Shown here piece by piece: positions 33,592 through 42,749 of a stretch of DNA of 64,000 bases. Location of the stretch: positions 992,001-1,056,000 of the forward strand of contig NZ_CP041403.1 in NCBI RefSeq assembly GCF_014844135.1, in the 5' to 3' direction. The notes below the pieces were generated by a model. The model did no database searches. It was not told the origin of the DNA and saw only the letters and a program-made list of their open reading frames with translations. A program made the translations under genes and the position numbers. Each line of letters starts with the position of its first letter. Within the stretch, counting starts at the first letter, position 1. This DNA comes from Arcobacter sp. FWKO B. Lineage in GTDB: Bacteria > Campylobacterota > Campylobacteria > Campylobacterales > Arcobacteraceae.

Positions 33592-34908
33592 TTAAATTAC
33601 ATCAAGTCTTAAATTCCCACGAACAGTATTGAAAAGTTCTTTACCTACATTAAATTTTGGAGCAAGTTGCTCAAATTGAGAGAAATTATGGATTGTATGT
33701 TTTAAAATTTCAGTAGATTTTTTCTCATTAAGATTACAATATTTGCCAAATGATATAATATCATCTTTTAAAAACTTGTCTTGTTTGCCATTTAGTCTAA
33801 TTTGATGCATATTTGTCCATTTGCCCTTTGGATCATATGAATATGTCATATCAAATGCTGGAGCTAAGTGCCATTTTCCACTTTTGTCCATTAAAAATCC
33901 GAAGTTTTTAGTGTGGTCGTCTTGATTTCTTCCTATTATATTAAATATAGCCCTTTTAAATAGCTCAGTTATGCTATCTTGTCCAAGACCTAATTCTCTT
34001 GCAGTCATAATAAGTTGTTCATAACTGTATGCACCTGTTGTTTCTCTATGTGCGTGTGATAAGCCACACCATGAAACATAGTGTAGTTTTTCTAGCTTAT
34101 TACTATTGTGTTTTTTAACTCTATCAAACCTTTGGCTTAAAAAGTGAAAATCATCACCAAGTTCAATATATGATGTATTAGCAATGTCTATACCACACTC
34201 TTTAGCAATAAGTGAATAAATATATTCTATTCTTGTCATACCTTTTGGGTCTTTGTTGTCCCTATCACTATTATCAATACTATCAAACTTTAAAATATAA
34301 TACTTACACATATTAGTTTGCTCAACCGTTCCATCATATATGTTGTCATCTTCATCAATAGCAACCAATGCCTTGCTTCTAGCTCCACCTGCACTTGAAC
34401 CTATTTTTAGTAAACTTATTGCATCATCTCTATGGGTCTGTTTTAATTTATGTGCAAAAGCTTCTTTGTTACTTAAAACCATTTGTGCAAGTTGTGATAA
34501 GGAGTCTAAATCAAGTGCTATATTTGATTTTCTTGATTTTAAAGTTTGTGATGGTTCAAACTCCAATGCACCCATAGCTCTAAAACCAACATAAAGTAAC
34601 CTATCAAGTGCTGTTATTTCACTTTGTTGTTTTCCAATTGATGCAAAATATTGGTCTATTAGCTGGTTACCAAATTTATCTGGCAAAGAGTCTGCTATAA
34701 AGCCAGGAAGTCCATGGAATGTTTTTTTACTAATATCATCAAATGTATAAATAGATGAATTGGTAGGAAGTTTTAGTGGCGATGGAGATATACCCATTTT
34801 TAAGAAATTATCATCATACTCAAATGTTGCAATTTCACTTTGTCCTGGTTCATACCCAAGTACCCCTATGTGAGTACCCCAAAGTTTTACATTGACAATT
34901 TTACTCAT
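33592..34908 (-). CDS. hipA: HipA-family kinase toxin
   Basis: 438 residues. N-terminal HipA_N part (LWGTHIGVLGYEPGQSEIAT; FHGLPGFIADSLPDKFGN near 54-71) and a C-terminal kinase fold with the ATP-site SSAGGARSKALVAI near 171, TGAYSYEQLIMTARELG near 291, and the catalytic NIIGRNQDDHTKNFGF near 318 with AFDMTYSYD near 344. HipA kinases phosphorylate a translation target (glutamyl-tRNA synthetase in E. coli) and cause persistence. It overlaps its HTH partner by 4 bp. Length is that of a full toxin, so it should be functional. Confidence 0.88.
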   Translation of the reverse strand: MSKIVNVKLWGTHIGVLGYEPGQSEIATFEYDDNFLKMGISPSPLKLPTNSSIYTFDDISKKTFHGLPGFIADSLPDKFGNQLIDQYFASIGKQQSEITALDRLLYVGFRAMGALEFEPSQTLKSRKSNIALDLDSLSQLAQMVLSNKEAFAHKLKQTHRDDAISLLKIGSSAGGARSKALVAIDEDDNIYDGTVEQTNMCKYYILKFDSIDNSDRDNKDPKGMTRIEYIYSLIAKECGIDIANTSYIELGDDFHFLSQRFDRVKKHNSNKLEKLHYVSWCGLSHAHRETTGAYSYEQLIMTARELGLGQDSITELFKRAIFNIIGRNQDDHTKNFGFLMDKSGKWHLAPAFDMTYSYDPKGKWTNMHQIRLNGKQDKFLKDDIISFGKYCNLNEKKSTEILKHTIHNFSQFEQLAPKFNVGKELFNTVRGNLRLDVI

Positions 34909-35240
34909 TTATCATCTCCCCATTTTATTTCATCTATTTGGGTACGCTTTTTAAAAACTCTTTTAGGTAGTTTATCATATTTGCCAGATGGACTAAAAGG
35001 TTTTTTATAGGTTAATACACTTTGTAGTTTATCTAGTTCACCTATTCCTCTAAACATTTGAATCAAAGTACCTAGTCTGATATTAGTTCCTCTATTAATA
35101 AAGTTACTATATGTTTGTGAATTATGTCCACCTTTTTGTGCCATATCTTCACTACTTATTTGTTTAGCAATTCTCATTTGCTCAATACTTTTTGCGATTT
35201 CTTGCAGTATTTGTTCATCTGACATAAAATTAAAATCCAT
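34905..35240 (-). CDS. hipB: HipB-like HTH antitoxin/regulator
   Basis: About 111 residues from the ATG at 35240, which has GGTGGG 7 bp upstream; an ATG 12 bp earlier (35252) is possible. Helix-turn-helix region around QISSEDMAQKGGHNSQTYSN and FINRGTNIRLGTLIQMFRGI, then a basic tail (LPKRVFKKRTQ). It pairs with HipA by gene overlap and should bind operators upstream of its own gene; a short palindrome lies 7-22 bp before the frame start. Confidence 0.8.
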   Translation of the reverse strand: MDFNFMSDEQILQEIAKSIEQMRIAKQISSEDMAQKGGHNSQTYSNFINRGTNIRLGTLIQMFRGIGELDKLQSVLTYKKPFSPSGKYDKLPKRVFKKRTQIDEIKWGDDK

Positions 35241-35258
35241 AACACCCACCATATCAAG

Positions 35259-35274
35259 TATAATTATTATTATA
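35259..35274. promoter_or_regulatory. palindrome upstream of hipB, possible operator
   Basis: TATAAT-tatt-ATTATA is a perfect 6-bp inverted repeat with a 4-base spacer, just upstream of the hipB start region on the minus strand. HTH antitoxins repress their own promoters through such sites, and the sequence also overlaps a possible -10. It is AT-only and so could occur by chance. Confidence 0.35.
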
Positions 35275-35505
35275 TCAATAAATTTAATATAATCTATAAA
35301 ATAAGTATGATTATAGTATTTTTAGTGAATATTGTCAAGACAATGATTAAAATAATATAACTATCATAATATAATTAATCTTTAATGTGTTAATAATACT
35401 TCTACTTTAGCAAGATATCTTTCATTGAATTATATTTAAGGTTAAGAAGTTGTTTAATTGTAGTTACATACTCTTCAATGGGTGTTAGATGTTAGTAGAT
35501 TATAG

Positions 35506-35582
35506 TGGCGCGCCCAAAGGGATTCGAACCCCTGACCCACAGTACCGCAAACTGTTGCTCTATCCAGCTGAGCTATGGACGC
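35506..35582 (-). tRNA. tRNA-Arg (anticodon GCG)
   Basis: Cloverleaf on the minus strand: acceptor GCGTCCA with TGGGCGC, D-stem GCTC/GAGC, anticodon stem ACAGT/ACTGT around the loop TTGCGGT (anticodon GCG, codon CGC and by wobble CGU), T-stem AGGGG/CCCTT with TTCGAAT, discriminator G and encoded CCA. It separates the polysaccharide/TA island from the mfd region and is a plausible integration site for the island. Confidence 0.95.
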
Positions 35583-35643
35583 AAATAGGGTGGAATTATA
35601 CACCCTATTAGATTAAGAATTGTTTATATCCTTCTATTTTAAT

Positions 35644-38622
35644 CTAACTATTCAAAAACTTCATAGTAGTATTGATAATATCATCGTCATCTTTACTTGG
35701 AGTTTTGATAGTCTCTTTTTTGCCATCATTGTATACTATTGTTATATTTTGTTCGTAGTTACTTATTGTTTTTATCCCTTTATCTAGGGCTTTTATTTTG
35801 ATAAGTATCAGTTCCAAAAACTGTCTTGTGGTAATATCAATTTTGCCAAATCTATCTTCCATTTCGTTTTCTATTTCGTATACTTCTTCTTTGGTTTTAG
35901 CACGGCTTAGCCTTCTATATAGCTCAAGTCTAAGCCTATCTTCACTTATATAATCACTACTAATATATGCACTAATAGTAAGTTTTATATCTACTGATTT
36001 TTCTTCCACCTTTGACTCACCACTTAAGAGACTTATAGCATCTTCAAGCATTTTGATATATAAAGCATATCCTATTTGTTTGATTTGTCCACTTTGTGCT
36101 TCACCTATGATGTTTCCACCACCTCTGATTTCAAGGTCATGAAATGCTAAAGCTGTACCACTTCCTAGATATGAGTTGGATTCAAGTGCAACTAGCCTTT
36201 TTATAGCATCGCTTGTGATTTTGCTTTTATCTTCTACTAAGAAGTAACAAAAGCCCTCTTTGTCACTTCGCCCCACCCTACCACGAAGCTGGTGAAGATC
36301 AGCTATACCAAACCTATCTGCACCATCAATAATAATAGAGTTCGCATTAGGAAGATGAAGTCCAGATTCTACTATAGAAGTAGCTAGTAGTATATCTGAT
36401 TTTCCATTTGTAAAGTTTTCTAGTATCTCTTCAGATTCTTTTTGTGGTATTTGTGAGTGGATAATATCTATTTTTAGATTTGGTACTATTTTTGATATTT
36501 CATATTGTTTATCTTTTATGGTAGCAATGTTATTGTACACATAAAAAAGCTGTCCACCTCTTCTCTTTTCTCTTAAGATTATCTCTTTTATTAGCTTGTC
36601 ATCATACTCTTTTACAAATGTTCTTGTACCTATTCTCTCTTTTGGTGGAGTTGATAATGCACTCATCCCTTTTATTTTAGATAGTGCAAGATTTAGAGTT
36701 CTTGGGATTGGGGTAGCACTCATAGAAAAGAGGTGTACATTTTTTGTGATGGATTTTAGCTTTTCTTTTTGTTTTACACCAAATTTATGTTCTTCATCTA
36801 TGATAACAAGAGCTAGATTTGGTGGTGTGATATTTAGTAGTGAGTGGGTACCAACTACTACTTGTACTTCACCACTACCAAGTCTTTGCATAAGGAGTGA
36901 TTTTTCTTTAGCTGTTGTTTTGCCATCAAGTTTGGCTACTTTTATCCCAAATGGCTCAAATCTGTTTTTTATTGAGTGGTAGTGTTGATTTGCTAGCAAA
37001 GAAGTAGGACATACAAAAATACTTTGGTAACCACTATTTGCCACTAAATACATAGCATTCATAGCCACTTCTGTCTTACCAAATCCAACATCACCACTAA
37101 GTAATCTATCCATCACAAGACCACTACCTAAATCAGCTACAAGTTCATTGATAGAGCGGATTTGATCAGCTGTATATTCAAAGCCACAACTTTGCTGAAA
37201 CTCTTGTAGTTTTAGTGTGTCTATTTTTATTTTTATGCCATGTTCTAACTCTCTAGTAGCAGCTAAAGCTATAATATCTTTTGCTATAGCAAAAAGCTTA
37301 TCTTTTACACTCTCTTTTATTTTAGCAAAGCTACCTTTTCCTAGCTTATCTAAAACTGCTACACTTCCACTATCAGCTACAAATCTATCTATACTATCAA
37401 GGTTTTCTACAGGTATTAAAAGTCTATCTTCTCCTGCATAAGTAATCACTACAAAATCCCTAGTACTTCCAAGTATTCTAACAGGTTCTACACCTATAAA
37501 CTTCCCAATACCATGGGTTTGATGAACTACAAAATCTCCCACTTGAAGCTCATCTATGACTAGTCTTGCTCTTTTTGCTTTTTTCTTCTTGTGTACAGTA
37601 TTTAAAGATATGATTACCTCATCTTTTGAGACAAGGTTGATTATCATATCATCATAGATGTATTTTATGTTTTCATCATCAAGAGATAGTTCTACCCCTT
37701 TTATCTTCGCTTCAGAAGAGCTTATTAGGGTAACTTTTTTATCCGTATGAAAAGATAAAAATTCTTTTATATTCGCTGGTTTTACTTCATTGTATTCTTG
37801 AGTTAGTGGGATATGCTTAAGTGCTGATATATCATCTTTGGGAACTCTTTTATCATCAAAAATATATACTTCTTCAAGCTCCATCAGAGCTTTGGGTGTA
37901 ATTGAACTTAAAAGCTCTTTTGTATAATAAATCCCCAGTTCATCAAGATGCCAAAACCCTAATGAGTGTATATCTTTTACAAATGCATTTGAAGTGTCAT
38001 TTTGTACTTTTTGGTTGATTGTCTCATAATTTTCTTCATTTAGTGACAAAAATGAAGGTGTGATTGTAATAGTTTCTAGCTCATCTTTGTTTGACTTTTG
38101 ATCTTCAAGGCTAAACCTTCTTATACTTTCACATTCATCATCAAAAAGTGATATTCTATATCCATCTTCATCATCTATAGCAATATCAATAATATCACCT
38201 CTAAAAGAGACCTCTCCTCCACTTGTAACAATATCAACAAAATAGTATCCCCAATTAAAAAGCTTTGATTTAAGTTCATTTAAGTCTAGTTTATCACCAA
38301 AATTTATATCAAATGAATCAAAACACTCAGATTTCGGAAGTTTATGAGTTATTGTTCTTATTGGAGATATTAAGAGTTTATTTGCTTTTTTGTATTTGTG
38401 ATAGTTTCCAAGTTCTTTTGTGATGGATACCAATTCACCACTAAAGGAAAGTAAGTCATCACCATAGTTTGCTCTAAAATCTGGCAATAAAAAAGGTTCA
38501 TATCCAAAAAACTTAGCACAATCTCTAGCAACAAGTGCTTCTTTTTCATCACTGACTATTAGTAAATCTAACTTTTGCTTACTGTTTTTAATATTTTTTA
38601 AAAAGGGGAAGATATTTTTCAT
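35644..38622 (-). CDS. mfd: transcription-repair coupling factor
   Basis: 992 residues, shorter than the ~1,150 of E. coli, mainly in the N-terminal UvrB-like part. The RNA-polymerase-interacting domain has VGDFVVHQTHGIGKFIGVEP near 360; the RecG-like translocase has LSGDVGFGKTEVAMNAMYLV near 502, VIIDEEHKFGVKQ near 606, SATPIPRTLNLALS near 633, and LRGRVGRSDKEGFCYFLVED near 775. The C-terminal TRCF domain holds LRLELYRRLSRAKTKEEV. Mfd displaces stalled RNA polymerase and recruits UvrA. It starts the conserved chromosomal part of the window and lies head-to-tail with lnt. Confidence 0.96.
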   Translation of the reverse strand: MKNIFPFLKNIKNSKQKLDLLIVSDEKEALVARDCAKFFGYEPFLLPDFRANYGDDLLSFSGELVSITKELGNYHKYKKANKLLISPIRTITHKLPKSECFDSFDINFGDKLDLNELKSKLFNWGYYFVDIVTSGGEVSFRGDIIDIAIDDEDGYRISLFDDECESIRRFSLEDQKSNKDELETITITPSFLSLNEENYETINQKVQNDTSNAFVKDIHSLGFWHLDELGIYYTKELLSSITPKALMELEEVYIFDDKRVPKDDISALKHIPLTQEYNEVKPANIKEFLSFHTDKKVTLISSSEAKIKGVELSLDDENIKYIYDDMIINLVSKDEVIISLNTVHKKKKAKRARLVIDELQVGDFVVHQTHGIGKFIGVEPVRILGSTRDFVVITYAGEDRLLIPVENLDSIDRFVADSGSVAVLDKLGKGSFAKIKESVKDKLFAIAKDIIALAATRELEHGIKIKIDTLKLQEFQQSCGFEYTADQIRSINELVADLGSGLVMDRLLSGDVGFGKTEVAMNAMYLVANSGYQSIFVCPTSLLANQHYHSIKNRFEPFGIKVAKLDGKTTAKEKSLLMQRLGSGEVQVVVGTHSLLNITPPNLALVIIDEEHKFGVKQKEKLKSITKNVHLFSMSATPIPRTLNLALSKIKGMSALSTPPKERIGTRTFVKEYDDKLIKEIILREKRRGGQLFYVYNNIATIKDKQYEISKIVPNLKIDIIHSQIPQKESEEILENFTNGKSDILLATSIVESGLHLPNANSIIIDGADRFGIADLHQLRGRVGRSDKEGFCYFLVEDKSKITSDAIKRLVALESNSYLGSGTALAFHDLEIRGGGNIIGEAQSGQIKQIGYALYIKMLEDAISLLSGESKVEEKSVDIKLTISAYISSDYISEDRLRLELYRRLSRAKTKEEVYEIENEMEDRFGKIDITTRQFLELILIKIKALDKGIKTISNYEQNITIVYNDGKKETIKTPSKDDDDIINTTMKFLNS

Positions 38623-38642
38623 AGGTGCAATTGTATCAAAAT

Positions 38643-39905
38643 TTAATTAAAGATAATTTCATTTGATGAATTGTTTGCTACACTATATATCACACTTTTA
38701 TATTTTCTTGAATAATACTTCATCAAAAGTTTTTGTAAATTTGGCTCTATACTTGGGGTAAACCACGCATTATTTGAAATTGCTATCACATATGGTGGTG
38801 AGTCTTTATATATTTCACTACTTGTAGCTTCATAACATATTGCATTTCTAAATTTTATCCCATTTATCTCAAAATCACTAGGTTTATCAGCTGGTACAAA
38901 ATCACTTGCTCCTCCATAAAAAGTATCATTTATAAAATCCACAAGCACCTTTGGTAAAGGTATAGCTTCACCAAAAGGGACAAGTACTACCTTATTTGCT
39001 ATTTGTACCTTGCCATTATCAAAGAAAAATGTTGAGTTATTACTAATTTCACCATCATAATAAAGCCCACCAGTAATTATCTTGATATCAAAGCTTAGTT
39101 CTTCTAGTCTCTGCATTAATAGCGTGTTTTTATTTAGTACCATAGGAAATGCAACTTCAGGAAGTACAACTAAATCATACCCATCATCTATAGCACTTTT
39201 TATTTCATTTAGATTAGTCTGTATGATATTTGATAAATTTTCTTTATCCCACTTTTTATCTTGAGTTATATTTATATTGGCTAATTTGATATTTAACTGT
39301 GGCAACTCTTTTTCATAATCTTTTAAATCAATAAAAAACACCAAAGGAAGAAGCAATAAAAAAGCATACCTTTTTTTTGGAATATTTATAGCAACATATG
39401 CCAAAAAAAGAGAAGCAAAAAGGGTAAACTTATCAGCACTAAAATAAGTATTTATAAATATAAGCTCCATTTTAAACCAGTTAAACCCAAGTGGCTCAAA
39501 AAATGAGAGCAAAAATAGTGCCAAAAATCTGATATTCCATCTATCAAAAATTGTACTTACATAAAACAACACCCCATAAAGCAAAGCAAAAAAAAGAACA
39601 ACCAAAGGTATCATAAAAGAAAGTTCATAGTATATAAAACTTATACTAATCCACCAAAACCAAAATAACCCAATAAAAAAACCATACCAAAAAATTGACT
39701 TTTTATCCAAATAAATAAGCATAAACAAACCAATAAGGGCAAAAAGTGTGTTAAAAGCCCTATTTTCAAGACCAAAAAAATCAAGATAAATAAACAAAGA
39801 AAAAAACAAAGCTCCAAAAAAGCCTTTTATTATATTAGTTTTGCTAAAATTACCCAAATTTCTAAAAAAAAGGATATTAAATGGATGGAAGCTTAATTGG
39901 CTCAT
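38643..39905 (-). CDS. lnt: apolipoprotein N-acyltransferase
   Basis: About 420 residues. N-terminal half with six hydrophobic segments; C-terminal nitrilase domain with LVVLPEVAFPMVLNKN (catalytic Glu), the Lys in ANKVVLVPFGEAIPLP, and FRNAICYEATSSEIY (catalytic Cys). It adds the third acyl chain to lipoproteins at the inner membrane. Start uncertain: ATGs at 39932 and 39905 overlap the divergent yajC gene, while a TTG at 39857 would not. Lipoprotein substrates include LptE, encoded 6 kb away. Confidence 0.9.
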   Translation of the reverse strand: MSQLSFHPFNILFFRNLGNFSKTNIIKGFFGALFFSLFIYLDFFGLENRAFNTLFALIGLFMLIYLDKKSIFWYGFFIGLFWFWWISISFIYYELSFMIPLVVLFFALLYGVLFYVSTIFDRWNIRFLALFLLSFFEPLGFNWFKMELIFINTYFSADKFTLFASLFLAYVAINIPKKRYAFLLLLPLVFFIDLKDYEKELPQLNIKLANINITQDKKWDKENLSNIIQTNLNEIKSAIDDGYDLVVLPEVAFPMVLNKNTLLMQRLEELSFDIKIITGGLYYDGEISNNSTFFFDNGKVQIANKVVLVPFGEAIPLPKVLVDFINDTFYGGASDFVPADKPSDFEINGIKFRNAICYEATSSEIYKDSPPYVIAISNNAWFTPSIEPNLQKLLMKYYSRKYKSVIYSVANNSSNEIIFN

Positions 39906-40156
39906 TATTACCTCTGATTGTGTTATTCGCAATTTTTTATTTTCTTATCATCAGACCGCAACAACAAACTGCGAAAAAACATAAAGAGATGATAGAAAAT
40001 ATGAAAAAAGGTGATAAAATTGTAACAAGTGGTGGCTTAATAGCAGAAGTAGTAAAAGTAGAAGATGAGTTCTTTAGAATAAAACTAGCTGATAATACTG
40101 AAGTTAAGATCATAAAAGAGTATGTTGCAAGATTAGTTGAAGAAAATGCGAAGTAA
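39881..40156 (+). CDS. yajC: preprotein translocase subunit YajC
   Basis: 91 residues. One N-terminal membrane segment (LPLIVLFAIFYFLIIRPQQQ with the RPQQQ motif) and a small soluble domain (HKEMIENMKKGDKIVTSGG). It accompanies SecDF in protein export. A clean AAAAGGAT site precedes the ATG. It starts a plus-strand operon with secD and secF; a strong hairpin spans its stop codon. Confidence 0.95.
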   Translation: MDGSLIGSLLPLIVLFAIFYFLIIRPQQQTAKKHKEMIENMKKGDKIVTSGGLIAEVVKVEDEFFRIKLADNTEVKIIKEYVARLVEENAK

Positions 40157-40178
40157 GCGTATCAACGCTTGCTTCGCA
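40147..40178 (+). promoter_or_regulatory. 14-bp hairpin across the yajC stop, before secD
   Basis: TGCGAAGTAAGCGT (40147-40160) pairs with ACGCTTGCTTCGCA (40165-40178) through 13 Watson-Crick pairs and one T-G, with a four-base loop. The yajC stop lies in the left arm. No T-run follows, so it is not a normal terminator; it could slow read-through, protect the yajC transcript end, or tune secD translation (GTG start 16 bp downstream). Confidence 0.7.
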
Positions 40179-40193
40179 TAATTAAGGATTAGC

Positions 40194-41768
40194 GTGAAGT
40201 TTTTTAATTATAGAGTAGTGATATTTTTATTGTGTAGTGCTTTTGGTATAGTTTTTACGATGCCATCACTTTTACAAACAGAGTTTGGACAAAAAGTTTC
40301 CCTTGGGCTTGATTTACAAGGCGGGATGCATATAAGGCTTGGTGTAAAAACAGATGAGGCAGTGCAGAATAAAATCAAATCAATCTCTACAAGCTTGAAA
40401 TATTTTGCCCAAAAAGAGGGTATCTTAATTGAAGATTTTAGATTTGATGAGAGTAGTTTAAGATTTATATTACTTGATAGTGATGAGATCTCAAAATTAG
40501 AGACTGAAATAGCTACAATAAAAGGGCTTGTAGTCAATAAAGATAGCGAACTTAATTATGTTATCACCTTAAGTGAGCCAGAAATTGAGGTAGTAAAAGA
40601 TATGGCAGTTGCTCAAGCTGTTGAAACTATAAGAAACAGACTTGATCAGTTTGGTTTGGCTGAGCCTACTGTTATAAGACAAGGGTTAAGTGATATAGTA
40701 GTAGAACTTCCAGGTATCAAAACTGCTGAAGAAGAGAGACAAGCAAGAGAGCTTATAGCAAGACCTGCAAACTTAGAACTTATGGCTGTTGATGAAATAA
40801 GAGCTGATCAAGTATATGTACTTAGTGAACAAAAAGCAAGAGAGTATGGATCGGTTATCATGCCAGATTCTAGAGGAGATGAGATAAAACATCTTCTAAA
40901 AGAACTCCCTATACTTACAGGTGAAGATGTTGTAGATGCAAGAGTTGTATTTGATGAAACAAATCAGCCAGTTATCAACTTTACACTAAGTAGTGCTGGT
41001 GCTAGGATATTTGGTGACTTTACTGCCAAAAATATAGGTAACCGTCTAGCAATCGTTCTTGATGGAAAAGTTTATTCATCCCCAGTAATTAGAGAAAGAA
41101 TTGGTGGAGGAAGTGGACAAATAAGTGGTGGTTTTAGTGTAATGGAAGCTGGAAATGTCGCAATAGCTCTAAGAAGTGGTGCACTGCCAGCTAGTGTAGA
41201 GATGCTTGAGAAAAGATCAGTTGGTCCAAGTCTTGGGGCTGATTCTATAAAAGCATCTATGATAGCACTAATAAGTGGTTTTGCACTTGTTATTATTTTT
41301 ATGATTTTTTACTATGGGTATGCTGGTATTATCTCTAATCTTGCGTTAATTTCAAATATATTTATAATTTTGGCTGTAATGGCAATGTTTGGTGCAACCT
41401 TGACACTACCTGGTATGGCTGGTATAGTATTAACTGTTGGTATGGCAGTTGATGCAAATGTTATTATAAATGAAAGAATAAGAGAATTTTTAAAAGAGGG
41501 TAAATCAATAGCAAAAGCTATAGAAGATGGTTATTCAAATGCAATGAGAGCTATTTTGGATGCAAACATCACTACACTTTTGGCTGCTGTTATACTATAT
41601 GCATATGGAACTGGTCCTATAAAAGGGTTTGCTATTACTATATCTATAGGTATTTTAGCTTCTATGATCACAGCAATACTTGGAACTCATGGTGTATACT
41701 TAGCACTATCACAAAAAATATCAAGAGATAAAAACCATAAAAAATGGTTTGGCATAAGAGAAGGATAA
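40194..41768 (+). CDS. secD: protein translocase subunit SecD
   Basis: 524 residues. One N-terminal membrane segment, then GLDLQGGMHIRLGVKTDEA near 37-55 (the SecD signature), the periplasmic P1 region with VETIRNRLDQFGLAEPTVIR near 143, and five C-terminal membrane segments with VGMAVDANVIINERIREFL near 421-439. SecDF uses the proton gradient to help pull proteins through SecYEG. The start is GTG with AAGGA upstream. secF follows after 3 bp. Confidence 0.96.
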   Translation: MKFFNYRVVIFLLCSAFGIVFTMPSLLQTEFGQKVSLGLDLQGGMHIRLGVKTDEAVQNKIKSISTSLKYFAQKEGILIEDFRFDESSLRFILLDSDEISKLETEIATIKGLVVNKDSELNYVITLSEPEIEVVKDMAVAQAVETIRNRLDQFGLAEPTVIRQGLSDIVVELPGIKTAEEERQARELIARPANLELMAVDEIRADQVYVLSEQKAREYGSVIMPDSRGDEIKHLLKELPILTGEDVVDARVVFDETNQPVINFTLSSAGARIFGDFTAKNIGNRLAIVLDGKVYSSPVIRERIGGGSGQISGGFSVMEAGNVAIALRSGALPASVEMLEKRSVGPSLGADSIKASMIALISGFALVIIFMIFYYGYAGIISNLALISNIFIILAVMAMFGATLTLPGMAGIVLTVGMAVDANVIINERIREFLKEGKSIAKAIEDGYSNAMRAILDANITTLLAAVILYAYGTGPIKGFAITISIGILASMITAILGTHGVYLALSQKISRDKNHKKWFGIREG

Positions 41769-41771
41769 ATA

Positions 41772-42743
41772 ATGGAATTTTTCAAAAGTGATAGAGTTTA
41801 TGATTTTATGAAATACAAAATCCCTTTTTTGGGATTGTCTGTGTTTTTGGTTATAGCATCATTAGTACTTCTTAGCACAAAAGGGTTAAATTTTGGTATT
41901 GACTTTTCTGGTGGTACTATTATACAAGTAAAATATACCCAAGAAGCACCAATAACTGATATAAGAAACGAATTGGCAAAATCAGAACAATTTAAAAATG
42001 CAACTGTTACTGAGTTTGGTACTAAAGATGAAGTAGTTATAAAAATAACAAACACAACCACAGACCTTGGTAGCGATATAGGAGATCAAATAACTTCATT
42101 ATTGGTATCTACTGGTGAATTTGAGCTTCGTCGTGTAGATATGGTAGGACCAAAAGTAGGTGGTGAGCTAAAAGAAAAAGGGATAACTGCACTTATATTA
42201 GCACTAAGTGTAATCCTTATTTATGTAAGCTATAGATTTGAGTGGAGATTTGCTGTTGCTTCTATTGTTGCACTTATTCATGATATTGTTATTGCTCTAG
42301 GGGTTATATCTCTTTTTAGTGTAGAGGTAAACCTTGATATTCTTGCAGCTCTTCTTACTATACTTGGATATTCGTTAAATGATACTATTATTGTATTTGA
42401 TAGAGTAAGAGAAGGTGTAAGTAAATCAAATTCAAATGACTTAAATGAAATGATAAACTCATCTGTTTCAAATACACTATCAAGAACTACTCTTACATCT
42501 TTAACGACATTTTTTGTTGTATTTACCCTTTATGTGTTTGGAAGTGAAATTATAAGTGGTTTTTCATTTACATTACTTGTTGGTATAGTAGTAGGAACTT
42601 ATAGTTCAATTTTTGTTGCTTCAACATTTTTGGTACAATTACAATTTAGTATTGCAAACTTTAGAGCTAAAGAGGCAGAAAAAGTAAAAAAACAAAAAGA
42701 GAAAGAAAGAATAAGAGCAATGTATGAAAAAGGGATAGTTTAA
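41772..42743 (+). CDS. secF: protein translocase subunit SecF
   Basis: 323 residues. GLNFGIDFSGGTIIQVKYTQ near 37 is the SecF signature; DIGDQITSLLVSTGEFELRR leads to five C-terminal membrane segments with ILGYSLNDTIIVFDRVREG near 199-217. It ends in a basic tail (KVKKQKEKERIRAMYEKG). It partners SecD, 3 bp upstream. Downstream, heptad repeats start 7 bp after its stop. Confidence 0.96.
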   Translation: MEFFKSDRVYDFMKYKIPFLGLSVFLVIASLVLLSTKGLNFGIDFSGGTIIQVKYTQEAPITDIRNELAKSEQFKNATVTEFGTKDEVVIKITNTTTDLGSDIGDQITSLLVSTGEFELRRVDMVGPKVGGELKEKGITALILALSVILIYVSYRFEWRFAVASIVALIHDIVIALGVISLFSVEVNLDILAALLTILGYSLNDTIIVFDRVREGVSKSNSNDLNEMINSSVSNTLSRTTLTSLTTFFVVFTLYVFGSEIISGFSFTLLVGIVVGTYSSIFVASTFLVQLQFSIANFRAKEAEKVKKQKEKERIRAMYEKGIV

Positions 42744-42749
42744 TTCTAA

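Noticed and set aside
36596-37441. Plus-strand frames of 128 and 74 residues inside mfd
   Set aside because: mfd reads cleanly through the region on the minus strand with all motifs; the plus frames lack start sites and family features.
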